Assembly (NCBI GenBank): GCA_937935075.1
Contig: CALGYB010000151.1
Coordinates: 1-48,415, forward strand
Direction of reading: 5' to 3'
DNA from: an uncultured Roseiflexus sp.
GTDB taxonomy: Bacteria; Chloroflexota; Chloroflexia; Chloroflexales; Roseiflexaceae
Length of the DNA: 48,415 nucleotides
Part shown: positions 35,065 to 43,045 of the stretch, piece by piece
Position numbering within the stretch: the first letter of the stretch is position 1
How the letters are laid out: each line of letters begins with the position of its first letter
Translations under genes and position numbers: made by a program
Notes under the pieces: generated by a model
The model's database searches: none
The model's input: only the letters and a program-made list of their open reading frames with translations
What the model was told of the DNA's origin: nothing

Positions 35065-35787
35065 CTACTGCTTCTCGAGAATCGCCTGGAAATCTTCGAA
35101 CGGTCGTGCTCCCACCAGTCGTTCGCCGGCAATATCGAACACCGGACGCGAACGCACGCCAGCATCCTGAGCAGCGCGGAAATCGGCTTCGATGCGCGCA
35201 CGGTGCTTGCGCGACTGCACACAGACGTTGTACTCGGTCAAGTCAAGATCGATCGTCTGCGCCAGATATGCCAGCGCTGCGCCAACGTCACCAGTGGTAT
35301 AGAGTGATACCTGGTTGCGATAGATGGCATCGCGCATTTCCCAGAATTTGCCCTGATCGCCGGCGCATTCCGCCGCCTCTGCGGCGCGCAGCGACTCTTC
35401 GCCGAGTTGCAGGAGATGCCGATAGACAATCCGCGCCTTTCCGGTGGCAACGTATGCCTCAATGATCGCCGGTTCGGTCTCTTCCACGTGAAACGCACAG
35501 GCAGTGCAGAGAAAGTCTGAAAACTCCAGAATGGTCACCGGCGCATCGGCTTTCCCTAAATAGTGGTATCCTTCTGGGGTGCGCCCGCGCTCTAGCGTTG
35601 TGCTGTCGCTGGCTGACGCCGGGGCGCTGATTGTCGGCATCGTCGTTGTGCTCACCGGCGTGACGGCAGGCCCGGCAGTCGCCATGGTCGATGGCTGTCC
35701 CGGCGCGGGTTGGGCGGACGGCGCTCCGCCGCACGCGGCGATCACTGCCGGGATGACCAGAAGCAGGATGATGTATCGCTTATTCAT
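35065..35787 (-). CDS. DsbA-like thiol oxidoreductase lipoprotein
   Basis: 240 aa. The lipoprotein signal MNKRYIILLLVIPAVIAACG has lipobox VIAAC with Cys19, followed by a Ser/Thr/Pro-rich linker to about residue 65. The thioredoxin-fold DSBA domain (thioredoxin_4 type) starts with ADAPVTILEFSDFLCTACAF, where CTAC is the redox pair, and has the usual helical insertion (LGEESLRAAEAAECAGDQGK, then FWEMRDAIY) and the cis-Pro in VRSRPVFDIAG. It would form or isomerise disulfides outside the membrane, or act on one dedicated partner. AGGA lies about 10 nt before the start. It is divergent from the glycosyltransferase gene. Confidence 0.9.
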   Translation of the reverse strand: MNKRYIILLLVIPAVIAACGGAPSAQPAPGQPSTMATAGPAVTPVSTTTMPTISAPASASDSTTLERGRTPEGYHYLGKADAPVTILEFSDFLCTACAFHVEETEPAIIEAYVATGKARIVYRHLLQLGEESLRAAEAAECAGDQGKFWEMRDAIYRNQVSLYTTGDVGAALAYLAQTIDLDLTEYNVCVQSRKHRARIEADFRAAQDAGVRSRPVFDIAGERLVGARPFEDFQAILEKQ

Positions 35788-35896
35788 CGATGATGTTCCT
35801 TCCGCCTATTGAAGAAGTCCGTCAGAGGTCCATATCTGTCACAGCAGGCATTGTCTTCTATCGCCTTCTCCATAGAGAAACGGAGTCTGGTTGGGC

Positions 35897-36934
35897 ATGG
35901 ATGTTCCTTTTATCTCGCTGGTCTGCACGGTCCGTGACGAAGCGGACAATATCACCGAATTGATCGATTCCATGCTGGCGCAGTCGCTGTCGCCGGACGA
36001 GATCGTGATCAACGATTGCCAGAGCCGGGACGCAACGCCACAGATGATAACCGGATACATTGCGACCGGCGCGCCCATTCGTCTGGTGCGGGGAGGGCAC
36101 AATATTCCCTCGGGGCGCAACAATGCCATTCGCCATGCGCGCGGCGCAATTATTGCCTGTACCGATGCCGGGCTGCGTCTCGATCCGCATTGGCTGGAAC
36201 GTATCACCGCGCCGATCCGTCAGGATGTTGCTGATGTGGTTGGGGGGTTCTTCCGCCCTGCGCCGCGCAGTCTGTTCGAACTTGCGCTTGGCGCAACCAA
36301 CTATCGCGAGGCGGAAGAGATCGACCCGGCGCGCTTTTTGCCGTTCGGGAAATCGTGCGCTTTTCGTCGTGAGGCATGGGAACAGGCAGGCGGCTATCCG
36401 GAGTGGGCGAATCACTGCGAGGATGTGCTGTTTGCGCTGGCGCTCAAACGCCTTGGTTTTCGCTTTGCCTTCGCTCCCGATGCGCTGGTCTTCTTTCGCC
36501 CGCGCTCGTCGCTTACCGCTTTTGCGAGGCAATACTACTTCTACGCGCGCGGCGACGGCGTCGCCGGTCTGTGGACTTTGCGCCACGTCGTTCGCTACGC
36601 GACGTATAGCGTTGCAGCAATGCTGTTGCTGGCAAGCCGGCGACATCCCTGGGCACTGGCGCTGATCGCGGCGGGCGTGGGTGCGTATGTGCGCACACCG
36701 TTGTGGCGACTCCACCGACGCGCGCCTGCACTGGATGCCACCGGTGCGCTGCGGGTTGCGCTGCTCATTCCGGTGATCCGACTGGTCGGCGATGTTGCCA
36801 AGATGATTGGCTACCCGGTTGGTGTGGCGCAACGTCTGCGTTCGGCATCGTTGCGCAGGGCGGTCGCGCAATACTGGAAGAGCGGCGCGCTACAGCAGCA
36901 CGACCTGCCCGATGAGCGACACTCCGGCGCGTAG
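35897..36934 (+). CDS. Family 2 glycosyltransferase with C-terminal membrane segments
   Basis: 345 aa from the ATG at 35897. GT-A fold: ISLVCTVRDEADNITELIDS, EIVINDCQSRDATPQM (nucleotide-binding Asp), GRNNAIRHARGAIIACTDAG with the metal-binding D-x-D-like TDAG, and FGKSCAFRREAWEQAGGYPE plus CEDVLFALAL (acceptor and ED motif). Two or three hydrophobic segments after about residue 235 suggest membrane attachment. It probably transfers a sugar to a lipid or surface polymer; donor and acceptor are unknown. The ribosome binding site (GGAG) is somewhat distant. Its 3' end overlaps the convergent decarboxylase-like gene by 45 nt. Confidence 0.88.
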   Translation: MDVPFISLVCTVRDEADNITELIDSMLAQSLSPDEIVINDCQSRDATPQMITGYIATGAPIRLVRGGHNIPSGRNNAIRHARGAIIACTDAGLRLDPHWLERITAPIRQDVADVVGGFFRPAPRSLFELALGATNYREAEEIDPARFLPFGKSCAFRREAWEQAGGYPEWANHCEDVLFALALKRLGFRFAFAPDALVFFRPRSSLTAFARQYYFYARGDGVAGLWTLRHVVRYATYSVAAMLLLASRRHPWALALIAAGVGAYVRTPLWRLHRRAPALDATGALRVALLIPVIRLVGDVAKMIGYPVGVAQRLRSASLRRAVAQYWKSGALQQHDLPDERHSGA

Positions 36935-37567
36935 TCGTGCTCCAGGCGCAGGCTGCCATTCGATCAGGTCACGTGGCGCCAGCAGCTCGACACGGCTGCC
37001 AAAGCGCACGCGCGTCAACCGCTGACCGGCGCGCACCCGATCGCCCAGGCGCACCAGCGGCGTGATATGTTGCCCGGGGAGGCGCGTGGTAATGACGAGC
37101 AGCAGCGGTCCCCACGCCGTTGAAATGCCAAGAAAGAGTCGTTCAGCGCGTCGGGCCGCGTCGTGTGGGATGCGCAGGGGGAGCAGGTCGGTCGGGTGAT
37201 GCTCCAGATAGTCGATCGTGCCTGATGCCGGGCTACGTTGCACCGCCACATCGAATGGCGAGACGTCGATCGTCAGTTGAACGGCGTCGGTATGCAGGAA
37301 GCGATGCTCGTAGAGTTCATTCGTGCCGTGTGCAATCCCGTCGGCAGGCGCGAAGAGCGCATCGGCGTCTTCGGGCGTTGCGCGCTCGGGATCGCGGCAG
37401 AGGAGCGCCGCAACCGCCGTAAGCGCCAGCGGCAATGGCGCCAGGCGCGGGCGGAAGCGCAGCAGGACGCCCGAAATACCTAATCCCAGGCTGACAATTG
37501 GCGTCGCTGCCGGATCAAAACCCGGGATGCGCAGGATAGCCTCTGGCGCGCGGTCATTGTTGCTCAT
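36890..37567 (-). CDS. Phosphatidylserine decarboxylase-related protein
   Basis: 225 aa, PSD family, short (archaeal/proteobacterial Psd-type) form. Two hydrophobic stretches near the N-terminus (about 22-60) anchor it, and CRDPERATPEDADALFAPAD is the usual entry to the domain. TIDVSPFDVAVQRSPASGTI and the self-cleavage region RVRFGSRVELLAP follow; the G-S bond would give the pyruvoyl group. The residue after FGS is Arg, a variant seen in short forms. It would make phosphatidylethanolamine from phosphatidylserine. It is the last gene after ffh-rpsP-khpA-rimM, and its end overlaps the glycosyltransferase gene by 45 nt. Confidence 0.82.
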   Translation of the reverse strand: MSNNDRAPEAILRIPGFDPAATPIVSLGLGISGVLLRFRPRLAPLPLALTAVAALLCRDPERATPEDADALFAPADGIAHGTNELYEHRFLHTDAVQLTIDVSPFDVAVQRSPASGTIDYLEHHPTDLLPLRIPHDAARRAERLFLGISTAWGPLLLVITTRLPGQHITPLVRLGDRVRAGQRLTRVRFGSRVELLAPRDLIEWQPAPGARLRAGVSLIGQVVLL

Positions 37568-37605
37568 AGCGGGTGGACCCTTCGGGTCGGCTCATCGGCG
37601 AGAGG

Positions 37606-38142
37606 TCAACCTTCATCATCGATCAATCCCGGCAACAGACGCACCACAATCTGACCGGCGGCCACATCGAGGCGCTCGACCACCTCGTGGATCATTGGCA
37701 GCAGCGTATCGGAGCGCCCACGTCGTTCGACGACGATCACATCATTGGCGCCGGTTTGCAGCACCTCGCGAACGATGCCGATCTCGCCGCCACCGCTCTC
37801 GACAACCCGCAAGCCATACAGTTGATGAATAAAGTACTCATCGACATCGAGCGGTGCGGCATCGCTTTCGCGGATGCTCACCTCTGCGCCGCGCAGCGCC
37901 TCGGCAGCCGTCCGGTCAGTCACGCCGCCCAACGTCAGGATCAGCACCCCGGCTTTGGGCGCGTGAACGTGCTGCAATGCAAAAGGGCGACGCTCTGCGC
38001 CGATGAAAACGGTCTGCACGTGACGACGCAGGTGATCAACGCGATCCGTCGCTGATCGAACCTTGATCTCGCCGCGCAGCCCAAACGCATCGATCACCGT
38101 GCCGATCAGCAGCACTTCATCAGCAGACGGACGATCTTCCAT
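37606..38142 (-). CDS. rimM: Ribosome maturation factor RimM
   Basis: 178 aa. RimM binds ribosomal protein S19 and helps mature the 30S head. The N-terminal beta-barrel is LLIGTVIDAFGLRGEIKVRS, then FALQHVHAPKAGVLILTLGG; the PRC-barrel half is DEYFIHQLYGLRVVES, then GIVREVLQTGANDVIVVE and LLPMIHEVVERLDV. It starts 4 nt after the khpA stop with no clear ribosome binding site, so it is coupled to it. The rpsP-khpA-rimM order is widely conserved, here without trmD. Confidence 0.95.
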   Translation of the reverse strand: MEDRPSADEVLLIGTVIDAFGLRGEIKVRSATDRVDHLRRHVQTVFIGAERRPFALQHVHAPKAGVLILTLGGVTDRTAAEALRGAEVSIRESDAAPLDVDEYFIHQLYGLRVVESGGGEIGIVREVLQTGANDVIVVERRGRSDTLLPMIHEVVERLDVAAGQIVVRLLPGLIDDEG

Positions 38143-38146
38143 TGTT

Positions 38147-38374
38147 TTATTCGATATCGACGTGGACGCGCTTATGCCGCCGTGCTGCTGCGACGCTCAT
38201 CAGGTCGCGGATAGCTTTAGCAACCCGCCCGCTGCGCCCGATGACTTTGCCGGTCTCGTCGGGCGCGACGGTCAGTTGATAGGTCACGGTATAGCGGCCG
38301 GTGCGTTCCCTGATCGTCACTGCTTCCGGGTGATCGACCAGGCTGGTCACCAGGTATTCCAGCAACGCCTTCAT
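38147..38374 (-). CDS. khpA: KH-domain RNA-binding protein KhpA
   Basis: 75 aa, full length. A single KH domain with GKVIGRSGRVAKAIRDLMSV, the GxxG RNA-contact loop being GRSG. KhpA (YlqC) binds RNA, usually with KhpB/Jag, and affects cell-shape gene expression in other bacteria. GAGGGG lies before the start, overlapping the end of rpsP. Its position between rpsP and rimM is the standard one. Confidence 0.95.
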   Translation of the reverse strand: MKALLEYLVTSLVDHPEAVTIRERTGRYTVTYQLTVAPDETGKVIGRSGRVAKAIRDLMSVAAARRHKRVHVDIE

Positions 38375-38380
38375 ACAGAT

Positions 38381-38656
38381 TCACCCCTCAACCGGTGCGA
38401 CCGGTTTGCCGTCGGCATCAAGGACACCGACCTGTTTCAGCAGGCGCACGACCGTTTCCGATGGCTGAGCGCCGACCCCAAGCCAGTAACGCACGCGATC
38501 CGCCTTCACATTCAATTCTTTCGGCTGGCGCACCGGATTATAGTGCCCGACAATTTCGATGAACCTGCCATCACGCGGCGAGCGCGAATCGGCGACGACC
38601 AGACGATAACTTGGCTTTTTGGTTTTGCCCATGCGACGAAGACGAATAGTAACCAT
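38381..38656 (-). CDS. rpsP: 30S ribosomal protein S16
   Basis: 91 aa, typical length. [20 protein letters not shown], then [20 protein letters not shown] and [19 protein letters not shown] are all canonical. GGAGGAA precedes the start. It lies 29 bp after ffh on the same strand and begins the rpsP-khpA-rimM group. Confidence 0.98.
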   Translation of the reverse strand: MVTIRLRRMGKTKKPSYRLVVADSRSPRDGRFIEIVGHYNPVRQPKELNVKADRVRYWLGVGAQPSETVVRLLKQVGVLDADGKPVAPVEG

Positions 38657-38685
38657 TGCGCTGATTCTTCCTCCACTCCTATTGG

Positions 38686-40020
38686 CTAACGCAGTCGGCG
38701 CATCAACTCGCGCGGGTCGATGCCGCCTTTACCGCCCATACGTTTCATCATCCGCTGCATCTGGCGGAACTGATTGACCAGTTGCGTCACTTCCTGCACC
38801 TTTGTGCCGCTGCCACGCGCGATACGCTCTTTGCGTCGCCCCTTGATCAGGTCCGGGTTGCGGCGTTCTTCCTTCGTCATCGAGAAGATGATCGCCTCGA
38901 TCTTCTTCAGGTCCTTTTCGGTGATGATCTCCTCACGCGCCAGTTTATCGAGCCCCGGAATCATGGCGAGAATCTGCTGGAACGGACCGAGTTTGCGCAT
39001 CTGCTGCATCGAAACCAGGAAGTCCTCGAAATCGAACGATCCCTTGACCAGTTTCTTCTGCATCTTCCGCGCCTGCTCTTCATCGTAGATCGCCTCGGCG
39101 CGCTCGATCAGCGACAGCACATCACCCATGCCCAGGATGCGCGACGCCAGTCGATCCGGGTAGAACGGCTCGATAGTGCTGGCTTCGACTTTCTCGCCCG
39201 ACCCTAAGAACTTGATCGGCACGCCGGTGACTGCGCGCACCGACAGGGCAGCGCCGCCGCGCGCATCACCGTCGATCTTGGTGAAGATAACACCGGTCAG
39301 CCCGACGCGCCGGTTGAACTCTTCGGCAACACGCACCGCTTCCTGCCCGATCATCGCATCAACGACCAGCAGACGCTCAACCGGTTCGACCGCAGCGTTG
39401 ATCTCTTCGAGTTCGACCATGAGCGGCTCATCAATCTGCAACCGGCCAGCAGTGTCGATGATGACGTGCGTGATACTCTCCTCGCGGGCGCGGCGCACGG
39501 CATTGCGCGCGATGTCGGGCGGGCGAACCTGCGTTCCCTCCGCATAGACCGGGATGCCAAGTTGCCGCCCCAGCGACTCGAGTTGGGTAATGGCTGCCGG
39601 GCGATAGATGTCGGCGGCGACCAGCAACGGACGTTTGCCCTTTTTGCGCAACCAGAGCGCCAGTTTGGCGGCGGTCGTCGTCTTGCCGGAACCCTGCAAG
39701 CCGATCAGCATGATGATCGTCGGACCCGGGCGCGCTTCGGCGAGCGGCACATTCGCCTGACCAAGCAGGTCGATCAATTCCTGGTGCACAATTTTGATCA
39801 CCTGCTGCGCCGGCGTCAGGCTCTTGGCGACTTCTTCGCCAACCGCCTTCTCCGTCACGCGCGCGACGAATTCGCGCACCACTTTGAGGTTGACGTCGGC
39901 TTCGAGCAGCGCGATACGCACCTGCTTCATCGCCTCGCGCACGTCGTCCTCGGTCAGTTTGCCTTTGCCGCCGAGTTTCTGGAAGACCGCCTGCAACCGG
40001 TCGGAGAGACTCTCAAACAT
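38686..40020 (-). CDS. ffh: Signal recognition particle protein Ffh
   Basis: 444 aa, full length. The SRP GTPase that targets membrane proteins co-translationally. N domain about 1-90; G domain with G1 [16 protein letters not shown]3 DTAGRL, and G4 [14 protein letters not shown]; the Met-rich M domain (about 300-444) has [12 protein letters not shown], the SRP-RNA-binding segment [16 protein letters not shown] and [16 protein letters not shown]. It has its own strong promoter (40075-40103) and a terminator-like hairpin in the leader. The SRP RNA gene is not in the window as far as I can see. Confidence 0.98.
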   Translation of the reverse strand: MFESLSDRLQAVFQKLGGKGKLTEDDVREAMKQVRIALLEADVNLKVVREFVARVTEKAVGEEVAKSLTPAQQVIKIVHQELIDLLGQANVPLAEARPGPTIIMLIGLQGSGKTTTAAKLALWLRKKGKRPLLVAADIYRPAAITQLESLGRQLGIPVYAEGTQVRPPDIARNAVRRAREESITHVIIDTAGRLQIDEPLMVELEEINAAVEPVERLLVVDAMIGQEAVRVAEEFNRRVGLTGVIFTKIDGDARGGAALSVRAVTGVPIKFLGSGEKVEASTIEPFYPDRLASRILGMGDVLSLIERAEAIYDEEQARKMQKKLVKGSFDFEDFLVSMQQMRKLGPFQQILAMIPGLDKLAREEIITEKDLKKIEAIIFSMTKEERRNPDLIKGRRKERIARGSGTKVQEVTQLVNQFRQMQRMMKRMGGKGGIDPRELMRRLR

Positions 40021-40041
40021 GGCGCGACTCGCACTTCACGC

Positions 40042-40063
40042 AAAAAAGCGGCGCTCCACCGCT
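40042..40063 (-). terminator. Terminator-like hairpin between ABC permease and ffh, in the ffh leader
   Basis: Minus strand AGCGGTG, loop GAG, CGCCGCT (one G-T pair), directly followed by six Ts, ending 21 nt before the ffh start. It lies downstream of the ffh promoter, so it can both stop ABC-operon transcripts and attenuate ffh. Confidence 0.6.
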
Positions 40064-40074
40064 CTAACTTGCAC

Positions 40075-40103
40075 ATTGTAGTCAGATTTTGGCGTTGCGT
40101 CAA
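40075..40103 (-). promoter_or_regulatory. Sigma-70-type promoter of ffh
   Basis: Minus strand TTGACG (40103-40098), 17-nt spacer, TACAAT (40080-40075). The -35 box lies next to the stop codon of the upstream permease gene. Confidence 0.8.
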
Positions 40104-40104
40104 A

Positions 40105-41556
40105 TCATCCGTACAGCGCCGCCAGGATGCGGGTTGTGATCAGTTGCTGCACAATTCCCGCCAGCAGAAACATTGGCAGGATCACGAACAGCCACACCTT
40201 GCCGAACTGTGCCAGCGACCAGAGGAGATTCTGCCCGACGGTGAATCCTTTCGGCGGCGCCATCACGGCGGCGCCGATACGGATGCCGAGCGCCGCACCG
40301 AGGATGGCGGCCGGCAGTTCGATGAGGCCATGCGGCAGCACATAACCGATCACGAACTGAAGCGGGCTGTTGGATCCCAGCGTCAGCCAATCGCCGCCGC
40401 CCGCCATCAGCGCTCCGGCGACGTACCCGATGCCGCCGAAGGCGAAGAACGGCACCATCAACGAGAAGATGCCAAAGGTGAAGGTTGCCAGCAGCGCCGT
40501 GATCAGCAGGCGCGCGCTGTTGGCGATGCCGGTGAGGATGCCGAGCGCCAGATCCGGTTCGGGCGTGATGCCGACGCGCCCCGGCGACTGTCCGATTCGG
40601 TCAAAGAAGCCGCCGAGAAACGGCCCGCAGAGTGCGCCGGCGACCGCCGCCAGCAATGCCACCAGCAACGGCAGACGGTAGTCGCGCAGCAGCGCCGGCA
40701 GGTCATGCCGGTAGAACTGCCGCAATGAGAACGGCGTTCCGGCATATGTTTCCGGCGGCGTGCCTGCCGGGCGATATTCGCGCACAAATGTCATGAACGT
40801 CTGGGCGATATGGCGCAGGTTCAGTTGTTCGTGCTCGCGCGACAGGATCTCCTCGCGATTGAACGCCCCCATTCCGGTGCGCGTCAGCACCGCAGCGATG
40901 ACAAGCAGGAGCACGACTGCCAGCCAGAGCACATCCCAGCGGCGTGCAATGATCAGCAGCGCTTCGAGTTGAATGGTTGCCGCCGTCGGCAGCAGCACGA
41001 AGCTTGCCAGCAGGTTGGCGGCGCGAATGCTCGTCGTATGGCTGGAGATGATCACGGCGCCGGCGACCATCACGACCGACTTCATCAAAATCAGGAGCAG
41101 CACAACGACCAGATACTCGAAGGTCAGACCCTCGAAGAAAAGGTCTGGTTCGCGAATACGCAGTGAGATGCCAAAAATCGTCATCGCCAGCAGCGACGAC
41201 ATCAGCGGCGGGATGAGCGCCGAGAAGAGTTTCCCCAGGTAGAGCGCGTTGTCGGAGAGAGGCATCGCCAGCAGCGCCTCCAGGCTGTTGCGCTCCCGCT
41301 CGCCGACAAACGATTCGAGCGCTGTGATCAGCGAAAACGATGCGGGAATGAAGCCAACCAGCAGCATAGCGAAGGGAATAAGGCGAATGACCGACCCGCG
41401 ATCGCCGACAAAGTCGATTGCCACGCTCGATGCAGCGATCAACAACTGCGGCAGTATGAAGGTGAGAATAAAAATCGGCACAAGAATGCGCCAGTCGGTC
41501 AACGTATCGCTGACTTCACGACGGACGATGATACGAATCGCACTTGCTCCGGACAT
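40105..41556 (-). CDS. ABC-2 type permease fused to a SpoIIM-like (DUF95) C-terminal half
   Basis: 483 aa. The N-terminal half (about 1-240) resembles ABC-2/GldF-type permeases: RREVSDTLTDWRILVPIFIL, then the amphipathic SFVGERERNSLEALLAMPLS and GKLFSALIPPLMSSLLAM. A soluble linker (about 225-285) follows. The C-terminal half has SpoIIM-family features, with RIREP-like polar loops and SPLQFVIGYVLPHGLIELPA, AAILGAALGIRIG, where the H-G-x-x-E motif is typical. The gene is 114 bp after its ATPase and GGGGG lies before the start. The exported substrate is unknown. SpoIIM proteins are normally separate. Confidence 0.82.
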   Translation of the reverse strand: MSGASAIRIIVRREVSDTLTDWRILVPIFILTFILPQLLIAASSVAIDFVGDRGSVIRLIPFAMLLVGFIPASFSLITALESFVGERERNSLEALLAMPLSDNALYLGKLFSALIPPLMSSLLAMTIFGISLRIREPDLFFEGLTFEYLVVVLLLILMKSVVMVAGAVIISSHTTSIRAANLLASFVLLPTAATIQLEALLIIARRWDVLWLAVVLLLVIAAVLTRTGMGAFNREEILSREHEQLNLRHIAQTFMTFVREYRPAGTPPETYAGTPFSLRQFYRHDLPALLRDYRLPLLVALLAAVAGALCGPFLGGFFDRIGQSPGRVGITPEPDLALGILTGIANSARLLITALLATFTFGIFSLMVPFFAFGGIGYVAGALMAGGGDWLTLGSNSPLQFVIGYVLPHGLIELPAAILGAALGIRIGAAVMAPPKGFTVGQNLLWSLAQFGKVWLFVILPMFLLAGIVQQLITTRILAALYG

Positions 41557-41602
41557 AGGCGAACCCCCGGTTTGCTATTGTTCCCCGTTCGATTTCTCTT
41601 GT

Positions 41603-41659
41603 ACAGGAGGTGCGCGGTCGCCTCATGGACGAGCCGCGTGATGGCTCTTTGGCAGAGCC
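41603..41659 (+). repeat. Dispersed repeat with GAGCCG hairpin, family C copy 2
   Basis: ACAGGAGGTGCGCGGTCG and GGACGAGCCGCGTGATGGCT match 7141-7206 with a few substitutions and a 6-nt gap near the end. It lies between the ABC ATPase and permease genes. The next 30 bp repeat GTTCAACGT twice. Confidence 0.65.
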
Positions 41660-41670
41660 ACGTCACACGT

Positions 41671-42678
41671 TCAACGTTCCGCGTTCAACGTCACTGCCTC
41701 TCCGGTCGCCGGTGCTCCGTCGCGTCGGGCGGGGCGCCCGGCGAAGGGTATGGTATCGGCGCGATCATTGCCGGCGACGATTTCGAGGTAGACATCTTCC
41801 AGGCGGCGCGGCAGTTCATTGAGGGCAATGATTGGGATTCCGGCATCCGCCAGCCGCGCGACGATCTGTGGATTGACGTGCCGTGCATCGTCGGTATGGT
41901 AGTACACACATTCACCATCGATGCGCTCGATCGGCGCCAGCCCATCGAGTACGGCTGTGGCGCGTTGTGCGGGAATTCCCAGGCGCAATTCCCAGCGTGG
42001 CGCTCCCAGGAATTGGCGGGTCAACTCGGCAAACGTGCCCTCAGCCACGATCGCGCCATGCCGGATGATCACGATCCGGTCGGCAAGTTCTTCCGCCTCG
42101 GTCAGATTGTGGGTTGTGAGCAAAATGGTGCGGCGCGCCGCGCGCAGTTCCAGCATTGCGTCGCGCACCTGACGGGCGCTGTGCGGGTCCATCGCTGTCG
42201 TCGGCTCGTCCAGATAGAGCACCGGCGGATCGTGAATGAGCGCCCGAATCAGGGCGACCTTCTGCTTCATGCCTTTTGAAAAACTGTCGAGTCGCTTGTC
42301 GCGCGCTTCCCATAGCCCAAACTGGCGCAGCAACTGCTCGGCGCGCCGCGCGCTGTCGCTGGCTGCCATGCCCTGCAATGCGCCGAAGAAGCAGAGGTAT
42401 TCCTGTGGGCGCATGCGCAAATAAAGACCGGGGAACTCGGTGAGCAATCCGACGACCCGGCGCACCTCGCGCGCCTGTTCCACCACGTCGTATCCCGCCA
42501 CGCGCGCGTACCCGTCCGATGGCCGGAGGATCGCGCCCAGCATACGAACCGTTGTCGTTTTACCGGCGCCATTTGGTCCCAGCAGGGCAACGACTTCGCC
42601 CGGATCGATGGTGAGCGATACGCCGCGCACAGCGTGAAATGCGCCAAAGACTTTGTGCAGATTGGAGGCTTCGATCAT
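41671..42678 (-). CDS. ABC transporter ATPase (ABC-2 exporter, CcmA/NatA type)
   Basis: 335 aa from the ATG at 42678 (MIEASNLHKVFG), the normal family start; a 92-codon in-frame extension upstream has no family features and would cross the mreB promoter region. Walker A is GPNGAGKTTT, the signature SFSKGMKQKVAL, Walker B VLYLDEPTTAMDP, and the H-loop TTHNLTEAEE. The C-terminal DUF4162-like part (about 215-335) is common in exporter ATPases. It powers the adjacent permease with the SpoIIM-like tail. I see no good ribosome binding site. Confidence 0.9.
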   Translation of the reverse strand: MIEASNLHKVFGAFHAVRGVSLTIDPGEVVALLGPNGAGKTTTVRMLGAILRPSDGYARVAGYDVVEQAREVRRVVGLLTEFPGLYLRMRPQEYLCFFGALQGMAASDSARRAEQLLRQFGLWEARDKRLDSFSKGMKQKVALIRALIHDPPVLYLDEPTTAMDPHSARQVRDAMLELRAARRTILLTTHNLTEAEELADRIVIIRHGAIVAEGTFAELTRQFLGAPRWELRLGIPAQRATAVLDGLAPIERIDGECVYYHTDDARHVNPQIVARLADAGIPIIALNELPRRLEDVYLEIVAGNDRADTIPFAGRPARRDGAPATGEAVTLNAER

Positions 42679-42839
42679 ACTTGATGCGGGCTGGAACCCG
42701 AATGGAGTGCGATGGTACGGCATCGCGCAGGGCGCCCGGCGCACCGGCGATGTCTCTATGTCTAAGTATACCAGCCTGCGCGTGTGATCGACAGGCGTCG
42801 ATGATTGCAATATCGATGCAACCTTGTAACAACGCAGTG

Positions 42840-42848
42840 TGGTATAAT
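42840..42848 (+). promoter_or_regulatory. Extended -10 promoter upstream of mreB
   Basis: TGGTATAAT: a perfect TATAAT at 42843-42848 with TG one base upstream. No good -35 at normal spacing. It lies about 200 nt before mreB. A second, weaker promoter, TTGTCT at 42969 with a 19-nt spacer to TATAAG at 42994, is closer to the start. Confidence 0.5.
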
Positions 42849-42927
42849 GCGCGTCAACAAGAGGGATGGACATAATAGGAAGATCAATCTCCATCCGGAC
42901 AAATACGCTTTCGTCTGTGGAGCGTTT

Positions 42928-42958
42928 GGCGTTGGCTGAGCCTGTCGAAGCCAACGCC
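42928..42958 (+). repeat. Hairpin repeat with invariant loop, family E copy 2
   Basis: GGCGTTGGCT, loop GAGCCTGTCGA, AGCCAACGCC. Compared with the copy at 34804, A-T has become G-C on both sides of the stem (GAC/GTC to GGC/GCC), a compensated change. It lies in the mreB leader. Otherwise 42679-43045 holds only promoter sequence. Confidence 0.8.
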
Positions 42959-43045
42959 GATCACGAGATTGTCTCATATTCAGTTGATCTTCCTATAAGA
43001 TGATGATTCCGGCATAAGCCGGTAGAGACCCAGGAAGAGGGCCGC

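Noticed and set aside
42679-42954. N-terminal extension of the ABC ATPase to 42954
   Set aside because: The extra 92 residues have no family similarity and overlap the mreB promoter and hairpin repeat; the ATPase domain starts normally at 42678.
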